Part shown: positions 1-8,287 of the stretch, piece by piece
Numbering within the stretch: the stretch's first letter is position 1
Layout: each line of letters begins with the position of its first letter
Source: CAIJXB01 sp964455905
Lineage (GTDB): Bacteria > Chlamydiota > Chlamydiia > Chlamydiales > Rhabdochlamydiaceae
Length of the DNA: 64,000 bases
Assembly (NCBI GenBank): GCA_964455905.1
Contig: CAYVYN010000003.1
Span: 62,001 to 126,000 of the forward strand
Reading direction: 5' to 3'
Position numbers and translations under genes: made by a program
Notes under the pieces: generated by a model
Told to the model about the DNA's origin: nothing
The model's input: only the letters and a program-made list of their open reading frames with translations
The model's database searches: none

Positions 1-596
1 TCTAGTTTCCCTTCTTTCGAAAGCTCTGTTAAATCATGACCGTATGCTTTTAAAGCTGGCATTTTATCACTAACAGAGGAGGTTTTTTCTTGTGCTTTAG
101 GACCTGGGGAGCTAGGAGGCGAAGCACTCGACATGCCCATTGGAGGTAGTTGCAAGTTGAATGTTTCGAGCTCCTTAATAACCTCCTTGCGGATGTCTTT
201 TAAACTGACGTTTAAATTTTCAATGATTTGAGCTGCAACTCCGTCTGACTGTTTTAGAAGGGCCAAAAGAAGATGCTCTGTTCCTACGTAGTTATGCCCT
301 AAAATAGTAGCTTCTTCATTTGCGTATTCAAAAGCTTTTTTTACTTTTCCTGTGAGCGCTGGATCGCCATACACTTGAATTTCGGGTCCAAATCCAACCA
401 CTCTTTCAACTTCAGCTCGGACAGTTTCGTAATCAAGGTTAAGGTTTCTAAGTACGTTAACAGCGATTCCTTGACCGAGTTTGAGCAACCCAAGTAAGAC
501 GTGCTCTGTTCCAAGATAGTTATGGTTAAGGCGCTGGGCCTCTTTTTTAGCAAGTTTAATGACTTGCTTGGCTCGGTTGGTGAACTTGTCAAACAT
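1..596 (-). CDS. clpC: ATP-dependent Clp protease ATPase subunit ClpC, N-terminal part (truncated by window edge)
   Basis: AAA+ unfoldase that feeds substrates to ClpP in the cytoplasm. Only about the first 198 residues lie in the window; the rest runs off the left edge. Reading from the ATG at 596 gives MFDKFTNRAKQVIKLAKKEA, followed by two Clp_N repeats. Each carries the family signature (NYLGTEHVLLGLL near residue 28 and NYVGTEHLLLALL near residue 103). A Ser/Pro-rich linker follows, then the start of the first ATPase region (LKAYGHDLTELSKEGKLD). The two Clp_N repeats and the linker distinguish ClpC from ClpA, ClpB and ClpX. An AAGGA-type ribosome site lies just upstream. It is transcribed divergently from the lipoate ligase gene. 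Confidence 0.93.
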   Translation of the reverse strand, partial: MFDKFTNRAKQVIKLAKKEAQRLNHNYLGTEHVLLGLLKLGQGIAVNVLRNLNLDYETVRAEVERVVGFGPEIQVYGDPALTGKVKKAFEYANEEATILGHNYVGTEHLLLALLKQSDGVAAQIIENLNVSLKDIRKEVIKELETFNLQLPPMGMSSASPPSSPGPKAQEKTSSVSDKMPALKAYGHDLTELSKEGKL

Positions 597-778
597 ATTT
601 TTTCCTTCGGTTAGCGGTGAGGGAACGGGTATAAAAAACTATTAAGCTCTTTTCTTCTGTTTTTGCAAATCGGGGAATGAATATCAAGATCTTTTTTATG
701 AAAACGATGACTTTTTTGTTTTATGCAAAAAGGAAAAAAAGTACCATTTTCCTCATTAAAAATATAGGAGAGCACCAA

Positions 779-1498
779 ATGTATTGGAAAATTTTGGACA
801 CAGGGGTAGCTGGCGCTGCGTCCATTATGCAGAAAGATAAAGAAATTTTAGACTCTTTACATCTGGAAAAGGATCCTATTTTACATCTATATGCTTTTGA
901 AGGAAAAGCTGCTACTTATGGGCATTTTTTAAAGACTTCTGAATTTTTTGATTTAGATAAAGTGGAAAAAGCTGGACTATCGTTAGCTAAAAGACCTACT
1001 GGTGGAGGGGTGATCTTTCACCTTTGGGATTTAGCATTTTCAGCATTTGTTCCATCTTCCCATAAAGCTTTTTCTGAAAATACACTAGAAAACTATGCTA
1101 CGATTAATCTCCCTATTTTGTCCGCTATAGAAGAGTTTATGCAAATAAGTGGCTTAGAATTGACTCCTCAAGATGGGGAGATTTTAGGGCCAGGTTGCGC
1201 GCATTTTTGTATGGCAAAACCTACTAAGTATGATGTTGTTTTTCAGGGGAAAAAGGTAGCTGGGGCTGCTCAAAGAAAAACAAGAAACGGATTTTTACAC
1301 CAAGGCAGCATTAGTTTATTAATGCCTTCAAAGGAGTTTCTTGAGTCAGTTTTGCTCCCGGGATTGTCTGTGCTTGAAGGAATGTTTACGTATACTTTCC
1401 CACTTTTGGCGGAAAATGCATCGTTGGATGATCTTGACGAGGCTCGCCGGGAAATGCAAGAGCTGATAAAAAAAAATTTACAAAGAGAACGATTATGA
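779..1498 (+). CDS. lplA: Lipoate-protein ligase A family protein
   Basis: Predicted to attach scavenged lipoate to lipoyl domains such as GcvH or E2 subunits, in the cytoplasm. The 239-residue protein has the BPL/LplA/LipB fold signatures: the substrate loop KRPTGGGVIFHLWDLAFS and the segment GKKVAGAAQRKTRNGFLHQG, which holds the lysine expected to contact lipoyl-AMP. The start at 779 is chosen because ATAGGAGAG sits just upstream and MYWKILDTG opens the conserved domain; the reading frame is open further upstream but without family similarity. Its stop overlaps the proS start by 4 bases (ATGA), so the two are probably translationally coupled. A lipoyl acceptor, gcvH, lies 4.5 kb downstream. 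The exact substrate is inferred. Confidence 0.85.
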   Translation: MYWKILDTGVAGAASIMQKDKEILDSLHLEKDPILHLYAFEGKAATYGHFLKTSEFFDLDKVEKAGLSLAKRPTGGGVIFHLWDLAFSAFVPSSHKAFSENTLENYATINLPILSAIEEFMQISGLELTPQDGEILGPGCAHFCMAKPTKYDVVFQGKKVAGAAQRKTRNGFLHQGSISLLMPSKEFLESVLLPGLSVLEGMFTYTFPLLAENASLDDLDEARREMQELIKKNLQRERL

Positions 1499-3012
1499 AA
1501 GAAAAACACGCGATAGAACCGATTCGCTCAGAAAACTATCCAGAGTGGTATCAACAAATTATTAAGGCTGCAGATCTTGCAGAAAACTCGCCTGTTCGAG
1601 GTTGCATGGTAATAAAGCCTTTTGGGTATGCAATCTGGGAAAATATGCAACGAATTTTGGATGGTAAGTTTAAGGCGACGGGGCATCAAAACGCGTATTT
1701 CCCTTTATTTATTCCCTTAAGTTTTTTAGAAAAAGAAGCAACCCACGTCGAAGGGTTTGCTAAAGAGTGTGCTGTTGTTACACACCATAGATTAGAAAAA
1801 AATAGCGAGGGAAAGCTTGTTCCTGCAGGGGAGCTTGAAGAGCCGTTAGTTGTTCGTCCAACTTCTGAAACAATTATTGGAGCTATGTTTGCTAAATGGA
1901 TCGTTTCTTATAGAGATCTTCCTCTTCTTATCAACCAGTGGGCTAATGTAGTTCGTTGGGAGATGCGGACACGTATGTTTTTAAGGACAACAGAGTTTTT
2001 GTGGCAAGAGGGGCATACCGCACATGCTACAGAATCAGAAGCTCGCGCAGAAACCAAGCAAATGCTAGATATTTATGAGGACTTTGTTAGGTCTTATTTA
2101 GCTATTCCTGCTATTAAAGGGGAAAAAACAGAGACAGAGCGTTTCCCAGGGGCTACGGCTACTTATACGATAGAAGCGATGATGCAAGATCGTAAGGCTT
2201 TGCAGGGGGGTACGTCTCATTTCTTAGGTCAAAATTTTGCTAAAGCTTCAGGTATTCAATTCCAAGATGAACAAGGTGCTCTTCAGTATGCGTGGACTAC
2301 TTCTTGGGGAGTAACCACTCGTCTTATTGGTGCAATGATTATGGCCCATAGTGATGATGATGGTCTGGTATTGCCTCCTAAAATAGCACCAACCCATGTG
2401 GTTATCGTTCCTATTTTACATAAGGAAGAGACAAAAGAGCAGGTTCTTGCAGTTTGTCGAGAAGTAGCGGATAGTTTGCGTAAAACTTATTATCATAATC
2501 AACCTATTCAGGTTGTTTTAGATGAAAGGCCTATGCGTGGAGGCGATAAAACATGGTCTTGGATTAAAAAAGGAATTCCTGTGAGAATTGAAATTGGTCC
2601 AAGGGATGTTGAGAGTGGAAAGGTCTGTTTAGCTAGAAGAGATAAACCGCATAAAGAAACAATTTCAATTTCGCAAGAAGAGTTGAAAGAAACCATAACT
2701 TCTATTTTAGATCAAATTCAGGATGCAATTTATTCTAAAGCTCTAGCTTTTAGAGAAAAAAACACCGTAAAAATAGACTCTAAAGAGGAGTTTTATCGAT
2801 TTTTCACCCCTAAAAATCAAGAAAAACCTGAAATTCATGGAGGATTTGCTCTTTGCCATTGGAGTGGTGAAGCTGAGGTGGAAGAACAAGTTAAAAATGA
2901 TTTGAATGTTACTATTCGCTGTATTCCGTTAGATCTTCCAGAGGAAGAGGGAGTCTGTGTGATTAGCGGGAAAAAAAGTAAAAGGAGAGTCATTTTTGCG
3001 AAGTCCTATTAA
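1495..3012 (+). CDS. proS: Prolyl-tRNA synthetase, archaeal/eukaryotic-like (ProS type 3)
   Basis: Charges tRNA-Pro with proline. The 505-residue length, the opening RSENYPEWYQQIIKAADLAE, class II motif 2 (RWEMRTRMFLRTTEFLWQEG) and the absence of the large insertion domain of standard bacterial ProRS point to the archaeal/eukaryotic-type enzyme. The protein ends in Tyr (RRVIFAKSY), as this class does. The C-terminal zinc domain looks degraded: FALCHW, IRC and GVCVISG leave too few cysteines for a normal four-Cys site. The start overlaps the lplA stop. From memory, Chlamydia trachomatis has the longer bacterial form, so the type seen here is notable. Confidence 0.9.
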   Translation: MKEKHAIEPIRSENYPEWYQQIIKAADLAENSPVRGCMVIKPFGYAIWENMQRILDGKFKATGHQNAYFPLFIPLSFLEKEATHVEGFAKECAVVTHHRLEKNSEGKLVPAGELEEPLVVRPTSETIIGAMFAKWIVSYRDLPLLINQWANVVRWEMRTRMFLRTTEFLWQEGHTAHATESEARAETKQMLDIYEDFVRSYLAIPAIKGEKTETERFPGATATYTIEAMMQDRKALQGGTSHFLGQNFAKASGIQFQDEQGALQYAWTTSWGVTTRLIGAMIMAHSDDDGLVLPPKIAPTHVVIVPILHKEETKEQVLAVCREVADSLRKTYYHNQPIQVVLDERPMRGGDKTWSWIKKGIPVRIEIGPRDVESGKVCLARRDKPHKETISISQEELKETITSILDQIQDAIYSKALAFREKNTVKIDSKEEFYRFFTPKNQEKPEIHGGFALCHWSGEAEVEEQVKNDLNVTIRCIPLDLPEEEGVCVISGKKSKRRVIFAKSY

Positions 3013-3102
3013 AACAGTAGGATTTTTTTTTAAGTAGGTGGAAATTCTGTTTTCAAGGTAAGCTTTCTTTTTTGTCTGTTAGTATATGGAGATGTAAAAT
3101 TT

Positions 3103-5394
3103 ATGCTTACCTTTTTTCGCAAATATCAGAAGGGTTTTTTTGTCGTTACAACGGGTGCTATAGTCGTTTCTTTTGTGTTTTTTGGCGGGTCTGGAGCTAT
3201 AAACAAAACCGTGAAAGTAAAGGAGGATCCTTTATTTAAATCGGTAAATGGTTCTCTTGTAACAAAGCAAAAAGTACAAAGAATGGTTGAATTCATTTCT
3301 TTTAGCCATTTAGATTTTTTAGATGATCGTGTTTCATCTCCTAACTGGCTTAATGATGGCGTGTTAGAGAAGGAATTTTTAAGTGCTCCGCTCGGAGCTA
3401 TTTTAGCCGAACGTGTGTTTCCAGAGATTCAAGGGGAATTATCTTCTATCGTAAAAGATGCTAGGTTTTTTCATTCGTATAGACATCCTAATGCACCATT
3501 TCTGACTGCAGAGTCTGTTTGGAGTCAATTTGCCTCCGAAAGTGTCAGGAAGGCTTCTTTAGTTCTTCAACAAGGAGACTTTGTTACTCCTAAAACATTT
3601 GAAGTTCTTAGTTCTGCTTGTTTAGAGCATAAATCGTTCCCTTCTAATTTTTTGAAAAGGGTTTTGCTTTATCAGGAAAATCAAGATGCGCATATTCGAC
3701 CAGATGAGGGTCTTTCGTATGCGGATGTTTCTTTGCTGGGCTTACATTCTTTACAGAACTGGGTTGGGCCAACGTATTTAAAGGCTGCTGCTGAGGTCAT
3801 TTTAAATGGAAGTGCTTACGCCCAGAGTAAGGGGTATTCTGTTTCTTTAGCGGAGGCAAGAGCTGATTTATTAAATAATCTACAACAAGCTGCTAAAAAA
3901 GTTTCTAAAGAAGTTTCTTCTAAAGAGTTGTATTCTTTATTTTTACAGCAAGTGCGACGTATGGGAATGGAAGAGTTAGAGTGTGTATCTCTTTGGAGAG
4001 ATATTTCTTTATTTAGAAAGCTTTTTCATTCTGTAACGATCGATCCCTCGTCTCTTACCGAATTTTATGCGCAAGCTAAAAAGCAAGCTACGATTGAATT
4101 ATTTTCTCTCCCTACGCATTTGCAGTTGAAAGACTTTTCTTCTGTTTTGAAACTTCAGATGTATATCCAAGCAGTCTCTTCTCCAAAGGTTTATAAAGAT
4201 ATCTTGGCTTTTCCTAAAGAGTTTCTTTCAGTAGCGGAAGTAGAAAAGAAAACTCCTGAATTAGTACGAAGGGCTTATGTTCTTGAGTACGCAGATATTG
4301 ATATTAAAAAAGCTGCTTCTCATATTGGCCTTAAGGAAACTTGGGGATGGGAAACAAGCGACTTGGGTTGGTCTTTACTGAAAAAACAATTTATTTCTTT
4401 GTCTAAGGGGAGTAGCTCCACAAAAGAAGAGAGATTTTCCTTGTTAGAGCAATTAGATGACGCAGAAAGACTGGAAGTGGATAAATTTGCAAGAGAAAAA
4501 ATACTTTGTGCAGATCCTGAAAGGATTCGAGAAATACTTTTTCAGGTGCCTCTTACAAGCACGTCTTGTGCTCTAAGTGCTAAAGGCGATGGCCTTCCTT
4601 TCAAAGAGATCAAAGATAAAATCCGGTTAATGGCTGTTTTAGAAAATGGTGAAGAGGTAGGGGCTAATACCTTAGCTTTTTATACGGATGATCAGCAGCA
4701 TTATTATCGAATTAACATTTTAGAAAAAGATTCTCAAAAGAAGATTTTAACTTTCGCAGAAGCTGAAGCTTCTGGTTGTTTAAAGCAAATGTTAGATAAA
4801 AAGTTAGAGGCAGTTTATCCGGATGTACGAAAAAAAGATACGTTAGCCTATATGCAAAAAGATGGAGGCTGGGAGCCTCTTGCTAAGGTAAAGGATAAGG
4901 TGGGATTAACTCTTTTTCCTGACTTATGCAAGGCTATTCAGTCGGAATACACCTCTTTTTATGGAAAAACTGTTTCGCAAGAAGAAAAAAATTCTCCTGC
5001 ATTTTATGTGCAAAATAGGATGCTATTTGCTTTGAGAACTACTAAAGAAGCTTTAGAAGCCGGTGCTGATTTAACGAGTGGTTCTTCAGAGCTTCTTAAA
5101 CAATGGGATTTAGTTAAAGAGGTTCGTACTGAATGGAAGAGCAAAAAAGAGTTTTTCCCTTCTGAAGAAGTTTTTAACTTAACCGAGGGTTCGTTTTCTT
5201 TTATTGGATTAAATAGATCAGGGAATGGTTGGTTCTTTAAAATGTTAGGAAGATCTGAAGCTGACACGGCTCCTCTAGAGCAAGAAGAGGCAGCTATAGA
5301 GCCTCTACGAAGAGAAGCAAGAAAACAAGTTGCGATTCAGCTTTTGGATGCTATAAAGCAAAAAGATGCTCTTAAATTGGGTGGGGTACTTTGA
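3103..5394 (+). CDS. PpiD/SurA-N-like membrane-anchored periplasmic protein
   Basis: The N-terminus (MLTFFRKYQKGFFVVTTGAI, then VVSFVFFGGSG) closely resembles the single-span anchor of PpiD, the inner-membrane periplasmic folding chaperone. One membrane helix at about residues 11-30 leaves the remaining roughly 730 residues outside the inner membrane. The following segment (KSVNGSLVTKQKVQRMVEFI) resembles the start of a SurA_N domain. No convincing parvulin catalytic domain could be recognised, so isomerase activity is doubtful and a pure chaperone role is possible. It lies 90 bases after proS, with GGAG 11 bases before the ATG. The next gene overlaps its stop. Family assignment is by resemblance only. 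Confidence 0.6.
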   Translation: MLTFFRKYQKGFFVVTTGAIVVSFVFFGGSGAINKTVKVKEDPLFKSVNGSLVTKQKVQRMVEFISFSHLDFLDDRVSSPNWLNDGVLEKEFLSAPLGAILAERVFPEIQGELSSIVKDARFFHSYRHPNAPFLTAESVWSQFASESVRKASLVLQQGDFVTPKTFEVLSSACLEHKSFPSNFLKRVLLYQENQDAHIRPDEGLSYADVSLLGLHSLQNWVGPTYLKAAAEVILNGSAYAQSKGYSVSLAEARADLLNNLQQAAKKVSKEVSSKELYSLFLQQVRRMGMEELECVSLWRDISLFRKLFHSVTIDPSSLTEFYAQAKKQATIELFSLPTHLQLKDFSSVLKLQMYIQAVSSPKVYKDILAFPKEFLSVAEVEKKTPELVRRAYVLEYADIDIKKAASHIGLKETWGWETSDLGWSLLKKQFISLSKGSSSTKEERFSLLEQLDDAERLEVDKFAREKILCADPERIREILFQVPLTSTSCALSAKGDGLPFKEIKDKIRLMAVLENGEEVGANTLAFYTDDQQHYYRINILEKDSQKKILTFAEAEASGCLKQMLDKKLEAVYPDVRKKDTLAYMQKDGGWEPLAKVKDKVGLTLFPDLCKAIQSEYTSFYGKTVSQEEKNSPAFYVQNRMLFALRTTKEALEAGADLTSGSSELLKQWDLVKEVRTEWKSKKEFFPSEEVFNLTEGSFSFIGLNRSGNGWFFKMLGRSEADTAPLEQEEAAIEPLRREARKQVAIQLLDAIKQKDALKLGGVL

Positions 5395-6044
5395 AAGCCG
5401 AGGCCTTAATCGGAGAAATGGACTCTTTTTATCCTGCAGATTTTTTTATTTGCAAAGAGCCTATTTTTTATTCTGAGGATAAATCGAACTTTATGAAAAA
5501 GGGAAGAAAGAATAATCTTCCCGATTTTTCAGATTTATTAGCAGAGGAACCTTTTTTCACTCTGTCTATTAGTTGGAATGAGGATTGTTTAATGGGGTAT
5601 GCTGTAGTAGAAAAGCCCTTTGAAAGTTCTTTTTTTCCAGACTACGCCAAAGGTGACTCTTTAGAAGTTTTTATTGATACAAGAGATAATAAAGAAGCTC
5701 GTTTCGCTTCTTCTTTTTGCCATGCATTTGTTTTTTTTGCTAAAGAAACAGAAGGTGCTTTGGGGGCTGAAGTAACGAGATTTCGTTTAGAAGACTCTCA
5801 TCCTATATGTGATCCAGCGGATATTCTCGTGGAATCGACTGTTGAAAAAGAAAGTTATAAAATCTTTTTCTCTCTTCCTTCTGCTGTTTTACATGGATAT
5901 GATCCATCGCAGTTTGATCGATTGGGATTTGCTTGTAGAGTGCATCGTTATAAAGGGCCATCTGGGCATTTTCCTGTTTCTTCAAAAGCTTTTGATCCTT
6001 TACAAAATCCAAGCCTTTGGGCTAGTCTTACGCTTGTTAAATGA
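5391..6044 (+). CDS. Hypothetical protein with CBM9/DOMON-like beta-sandwich features
   Basis: Function unknown. The 217-residue protein has no clear signal peptide or membrane segment. The central SLEVFIDTRDNKEARFAS is typical of CBM9-like folds (a strand ending in a phrase like D.VEVFIDTR), and the later hydrophobic/aromatic strands (YKIFFSLPSAVLHGY, DRLGFACRVHRY) fit a beta sandwich. The proposed start is TTG at 5391, overlapping the stop of the preceding PpiD-like gene by 4 bases. GGGTGGGG just upstream could act as ribosome site, so translational coupling is likely. gcvH follows after 10 bases, suggesting one transcription unit. The carbohydrate-binding fold is an inference from a short motif. 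Confidence 0.6.
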   Translation: MKAEALIGEMDSFYPADFFICKEPIFYSEDKSNFMKKGRKNNLPDFSDLLAEEPFFTLSISWNEDCLMGYAVVEKPFESSFFPDYAKGDSLEVFIDTRDNKEARFASSFCHAFVFFAKETEGALGAEVTRFRLEDSHPICDPADILVESTVEKESYKIFFSLPSAVLHGYDPSQFDRLGFACRVHRYKGPSGHFPVSSKAFDPLQNPSLWASLTLVK

Positions 6045-6054
6045 GGGGATTTTT

Positions 6055-6429
6055 ATGAGATATACACCATCACATGAATGGATACGGACGGAAATTGAAG
6101 ACGGTGAAGAAATTAGCACTGTAGGTATTACAGCTTATGCTAGAGCAGAGCTTGGAGAGGTTGTTTATGTGGATTTACCTATGCCCGGAGATCTTGTGGA
6201 AATGGGTGAAGAGGTAGCAGTTTTAGAATCCACAAAAGCAGCTGTTGATATTTATTCCCCTGCAACAGGAGAGATATTAGCAGTCAATCAATCCTTGCTT
6301 GAAAGCTTAGATTCTTTAAACAGTGCTCCAGAAACGTTAGGCTGGCTTTTTAAAATGAAAGTGGATAACCGTGAGGCGGTTGATCAGCTTTTAGGTAAGG
6401 AAGAATATTTGTTGATGATCGAATCGTAA
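6055..6429 (+). CDS. gcvH: Glycine cleavage system H protein
   Basis: Small lipoyl-carrier protein of 124 residues. The opening RYTPSHEWI and the lipoyl loop VLESTKAAVDIYSPATGEI (acceptor Lys in ESTKAA) are diagnostic. The C-terminal GWLFKMKV strand is also typical. The start at 6055 is set by GAGGGG 6-10 bases upstream; the frame remains open far upstream inside the preceding gene but that extension overlaps coding sequence. No gcvP, gcvT or other glycine cleavage gene is visible in the window. Chlamydiae are known for keeping a GcvH-like protein with a lipoate ligase while lacking a complete cleavage system, so it may have another role here. A perfect stem-loop follows the stop. Confidence 0.93.
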   Translation: MRYTPSHEWIRTEIEDGEEISTVGITAYARAELGEVVYVDLPMPGDLVEMGEEVAVLESTKAAVDIYSPATGEILAVNQSLLESLDSLNSAPETLGWLFKMKVDNREAVDQLLGKEEYLLMIES

Positions 6430-6434
6430 CGAAA

Positions 6435-6465
6435 TAGCTCAGAAAAACAACGTCTTTCTGAGCTA
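6435..6465. terminator. Stem-loop between convergent gcvH and ndk
   Basis: A perfect 11-base inverted repeat (TAGCTCAGAAA ... TTTCTGAGCTA) with a 9-base loop lies between the ends of gcvH and ndk. It could serve both directions, but neither side has a strong T run, so classical rho-independent activity is uncertain. Confidence 0.5.
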
Positions 6466-6477
6466 AAATCTTTAGGT

Positions 6478-6903
6478 TTATCTAGAAAAAACTTCAGAAG
6501 ATTTGAAGAAGAAGTTAATTTCTTCTTTTGCTGTTTCAGGGCTATCAGATCCGTGTACTGCATTGTGATCGATGCTTTTAGCAAATCGATTGCGGATAGT
6601 TCCTTCTGCTGCTTCTTTAGGATTAGTAGCTCCCATTAGTTGTCTGTTTTTTGCAATTGCTCCTTCTCCTTGTAATACGAGAATTAATACAGGTCCGCTG
6701 CTTATAAAAGATACGAGCTCTTGAAAAAATGGTCTATGTGCATGGACAGCATAAAAAGCTTTAGCTTGTTCTGCTGTAAGATGTTGCATTTTTGCTGCTG
6801 CAATTTTAAGTCCTGCTGCTTCAAAAATAGCAAGGATTTCTCCCATATGATTTTCTTTTACTGCATCAGGTTTAATGATGGATAGTGTTTGTTCTACTGG
6901 CAT
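6478..6903 (-). CDS. ndk: Nucleoside diphosphate kinase
   Basis: Transfers the gamma phosphate of ATP to nucleoside diphosphates through a phosphohistidine. The 141-residue protein has the usual Ndk length, the opening EQTLSIIKPDAV, and the active-site segment HNAVHGSDSPETA, in which the His of HGSDS is catalytic. The start at 6903 has an AAGGAGAC ribosome site; the longer frame beginning at 6972 runs through the promoter region. It converges on gcvH with a shared stem-loop. A possible promoter with a perfect TATAAT lies 38-43 bases upstream. Confidence 0.96.
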   Translation of the reverse strand: MPVEQTLSIIKPDAVKENHMGEILAIFEAAGLKIAAAKMQHLTAEQAKAFYAVHAHRPFFQELVSFISSGPVLILVLQGEGAIAKNRQLMGATNPKEAAEGTIRNRFAKSIDHNAVHGSDSPETAKEEINFFFKSSEVFSR

Positions 6904-6940
6904 AAAAGTCTCCTTAATAAAAATGAATTGATGGCCCCTC

Positions 6941-6969
6941 ATTATAAGTCGAGCGTGAATTTTCTTCAT
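6941..6969 (-). promoter_or_regulatory. ndk: Possible ndk promoter
   Basis: On the minus strand a perfect TATAAT (6941-6946) lies 38 bases before the ndk start. The hexamer 17 bases further upstream, ATGAAG (6964-6969), is a poor -35. The placement is reasonable, but the call rests mainly on the -10. Confidence 0.35.
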
Positions 6970-7198
6970 CAAAAATATAGATTTTCTTTGTAAGTCTGAG
7001 ATTTAAGTAAAATGGTTTTATCATTGGTTTAAATAAAGATGTTAAAGATTTTTAAGTTTACTCTGAAACAGTAGATCTTTTTGTCTCATGAGGTTTATTG
7101 CTTTTTCTACTGTATCAGCTAAACTGAATTTGGGGGATTTAATCGAAGGCTGCGCTTCGGTTTCTGTAGTTAAGCTCTTTTTGTTTCCCAAAGGATTC

Positions 7199-7528
7199 AT
7201 GAATTTAGTTGTTGAAGAAATTCATAATACGCTTTGTTTGTTAAGCGGATATGCTAGAATTTCCGATAAGGCTCGAAGTGTCATAGTTGAATTAAGAAAG
7301 CTAGACAACAGGCAACAGCAATGGCATATCGCTGATGCATGGTTAAAAGATCCTCGGCGAAAAAGAGAGTTTAGACTCATTAAATCTATTAATTTATCTA
7401 ATTTAGGTTTTACCAAGCTTCCTGGTTGGTTTTTTCTTGAAAACTGTAAGAAGATAGACCTTTCGTTTAATAATCTCGTTGATTTTAGGTTCCCAGGGAT
7501 GCATAAACTTAAAAAAGTTCTGATTTGA
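7199..7528 (+). CDS. Small protein with a leucine-rich-repeat segment, possibly a truncated remnant
   Basis: The last 40 residues contain one and a half leucine-rich repeats: INLSNLGFTKLPGWFFLENC then KKIDLSFNNLVDF, matching the LxLxxNxLxxLP pattern. The protein stops soon after (KLKKVLI), where further repeats would be expected. The preceding region (MNLVVEEIHNTLCLLSGYAR) is not recognised. The start at 7199 has AAAGGA 3 bases upstream; an alternative ATG at 7088 in the same frame would add 37 residues but lacks a visible ribosome site. It lies alone between ndk and the convergent lptB gene. It could be the stump of a larger LRR effector-type gene or a short intact gene. Expression is unproven. 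Confidence 0.5.
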   Translation: MNLVVEEIHNTLCLLSGYARISDKARSVIVELRKLDNRQQQWHIADAWLKDPRRKREFRLIKSINLSNLGFTKLPGWFFLENCKKIDLSFNNLVDFRFPGMHKLKKVLI

Positions 7529-7546
7529 CTTTTTATAACAAGGACT

Positions 7547-8287
7547 TTAAATGCGGAATTCTTCTCCAAAATAGGATTTGCGGGCTTCTTTATGGTGAAG
7601 TAGCTCGTTTACGGTTCCAGATGCCATAACTTTTCCTTCTCCTATTAAATAGCTTCGATCAACTATAGAAAAAATTTCTCTAGCATTATGATCCGTGATC
7701 AATACGCTGATACCTTTGCTTTTTAGCAAGAGGATCATTTTTTTTACATCTTGTACGGCTATAGGGTCAATATTTGCGAAAGGTTCGTCAAGCAGTAAAA
7801 GAGAAGGATTAGTTACGAGAGATCTTGTGATTTCTAATCTTCTGCGCTCGCCGCCAGAGAGAGTGCATGCTTTTTTTGTTTTTAAACGGGTGAGGCCTAG
7901 TTCTTTTAAAAGCTGATCTAGCCGGACAAGCTGCTCTTTTTTTGAAATAGGCAGAGTTTCTAAAATGCAAAGAATGTTATCTTCAACGGACAAGTTACGA
8001 AAAACAGAGGGTTCTTGAGCTAGATACCCAATGCCCATTTTAGAACGCTCATGAATAGGAAGGTATGTGATCTCTTGTTTTTTAAAAAACACTTTGCCGC
8101 TATCGGGTCTAATGAGCCCGATTGTCATATAAAAAGCTGTTGTTTTGCCGGCTCCGTTGGGGCCTAGGAGTCCTACGACTTCTCCTTCTCCTACATGAAA
8201 AGTAAGGCCGTTTACAACCGATTTTCCATTGTAGTTTTTCTGTAGGTTTTCAATTTCTAACAGCGGTGTGTGGCTTGTTTTATTCAT
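7547..8287 (-). CDS. lptB: LPS export ABC transporter ATP-binding protein LptB
   Basis: Cytoplasmic ATPase powering extraction of lipopolysaccharide from the inner membrane with LptF/LptG. The 246-residue protein shows Walker A GPNGAGKTTAFY, signature LSGGERRRLEITR, Walker B LLLLDEPFANIDP, and the LptB-typical FRNLSVEDNI and GIGYLAQEPSVF. It is the last gene of a minus-strand run kdsA / lptC-like / lptA-like / lptB; its start overlaps the stop of the lptA-like gene by 4 bases. This order matches the kdsA-yhbG neighbourhood remembered from Chlamydia. Confidence 0.95.
   Translation of the reverse strand: MNKTSHTPLLEIENLQKNYNGKSVVNGLTFHVGEGEVVGLLGPNGAGKTTAFYMTIGLIRPDSGKVFFKKQEITYLPIHERSKMGIGYLAQEPSVFRNLSVEDNILCILETLPISKKEQLVRLDQLLKELGLTRLKTKKACTLSGGERRRLEITRSLVTNPSLLLLDEPFANIDPIAVQDVKKMILLLKSKGISVLITDHNAREIFSIVDRSYLIGEGKVMASGTVNELLHHKEARKSYFGEEFRI

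Noticed and set aside
5809..6054. Upstream extension of gcvH by 82 codons
   Set aside because: It overlaps the CBM9-like gene in another frame and lacks GcvH similarity; the ATG at 6055 has a proper ribosome site.
7222..7569. 115-codon minus-strand open frame
   Set aside because: Antisense to the LRR-containing gene and overlapping the lptB stop; no recognisable feature.
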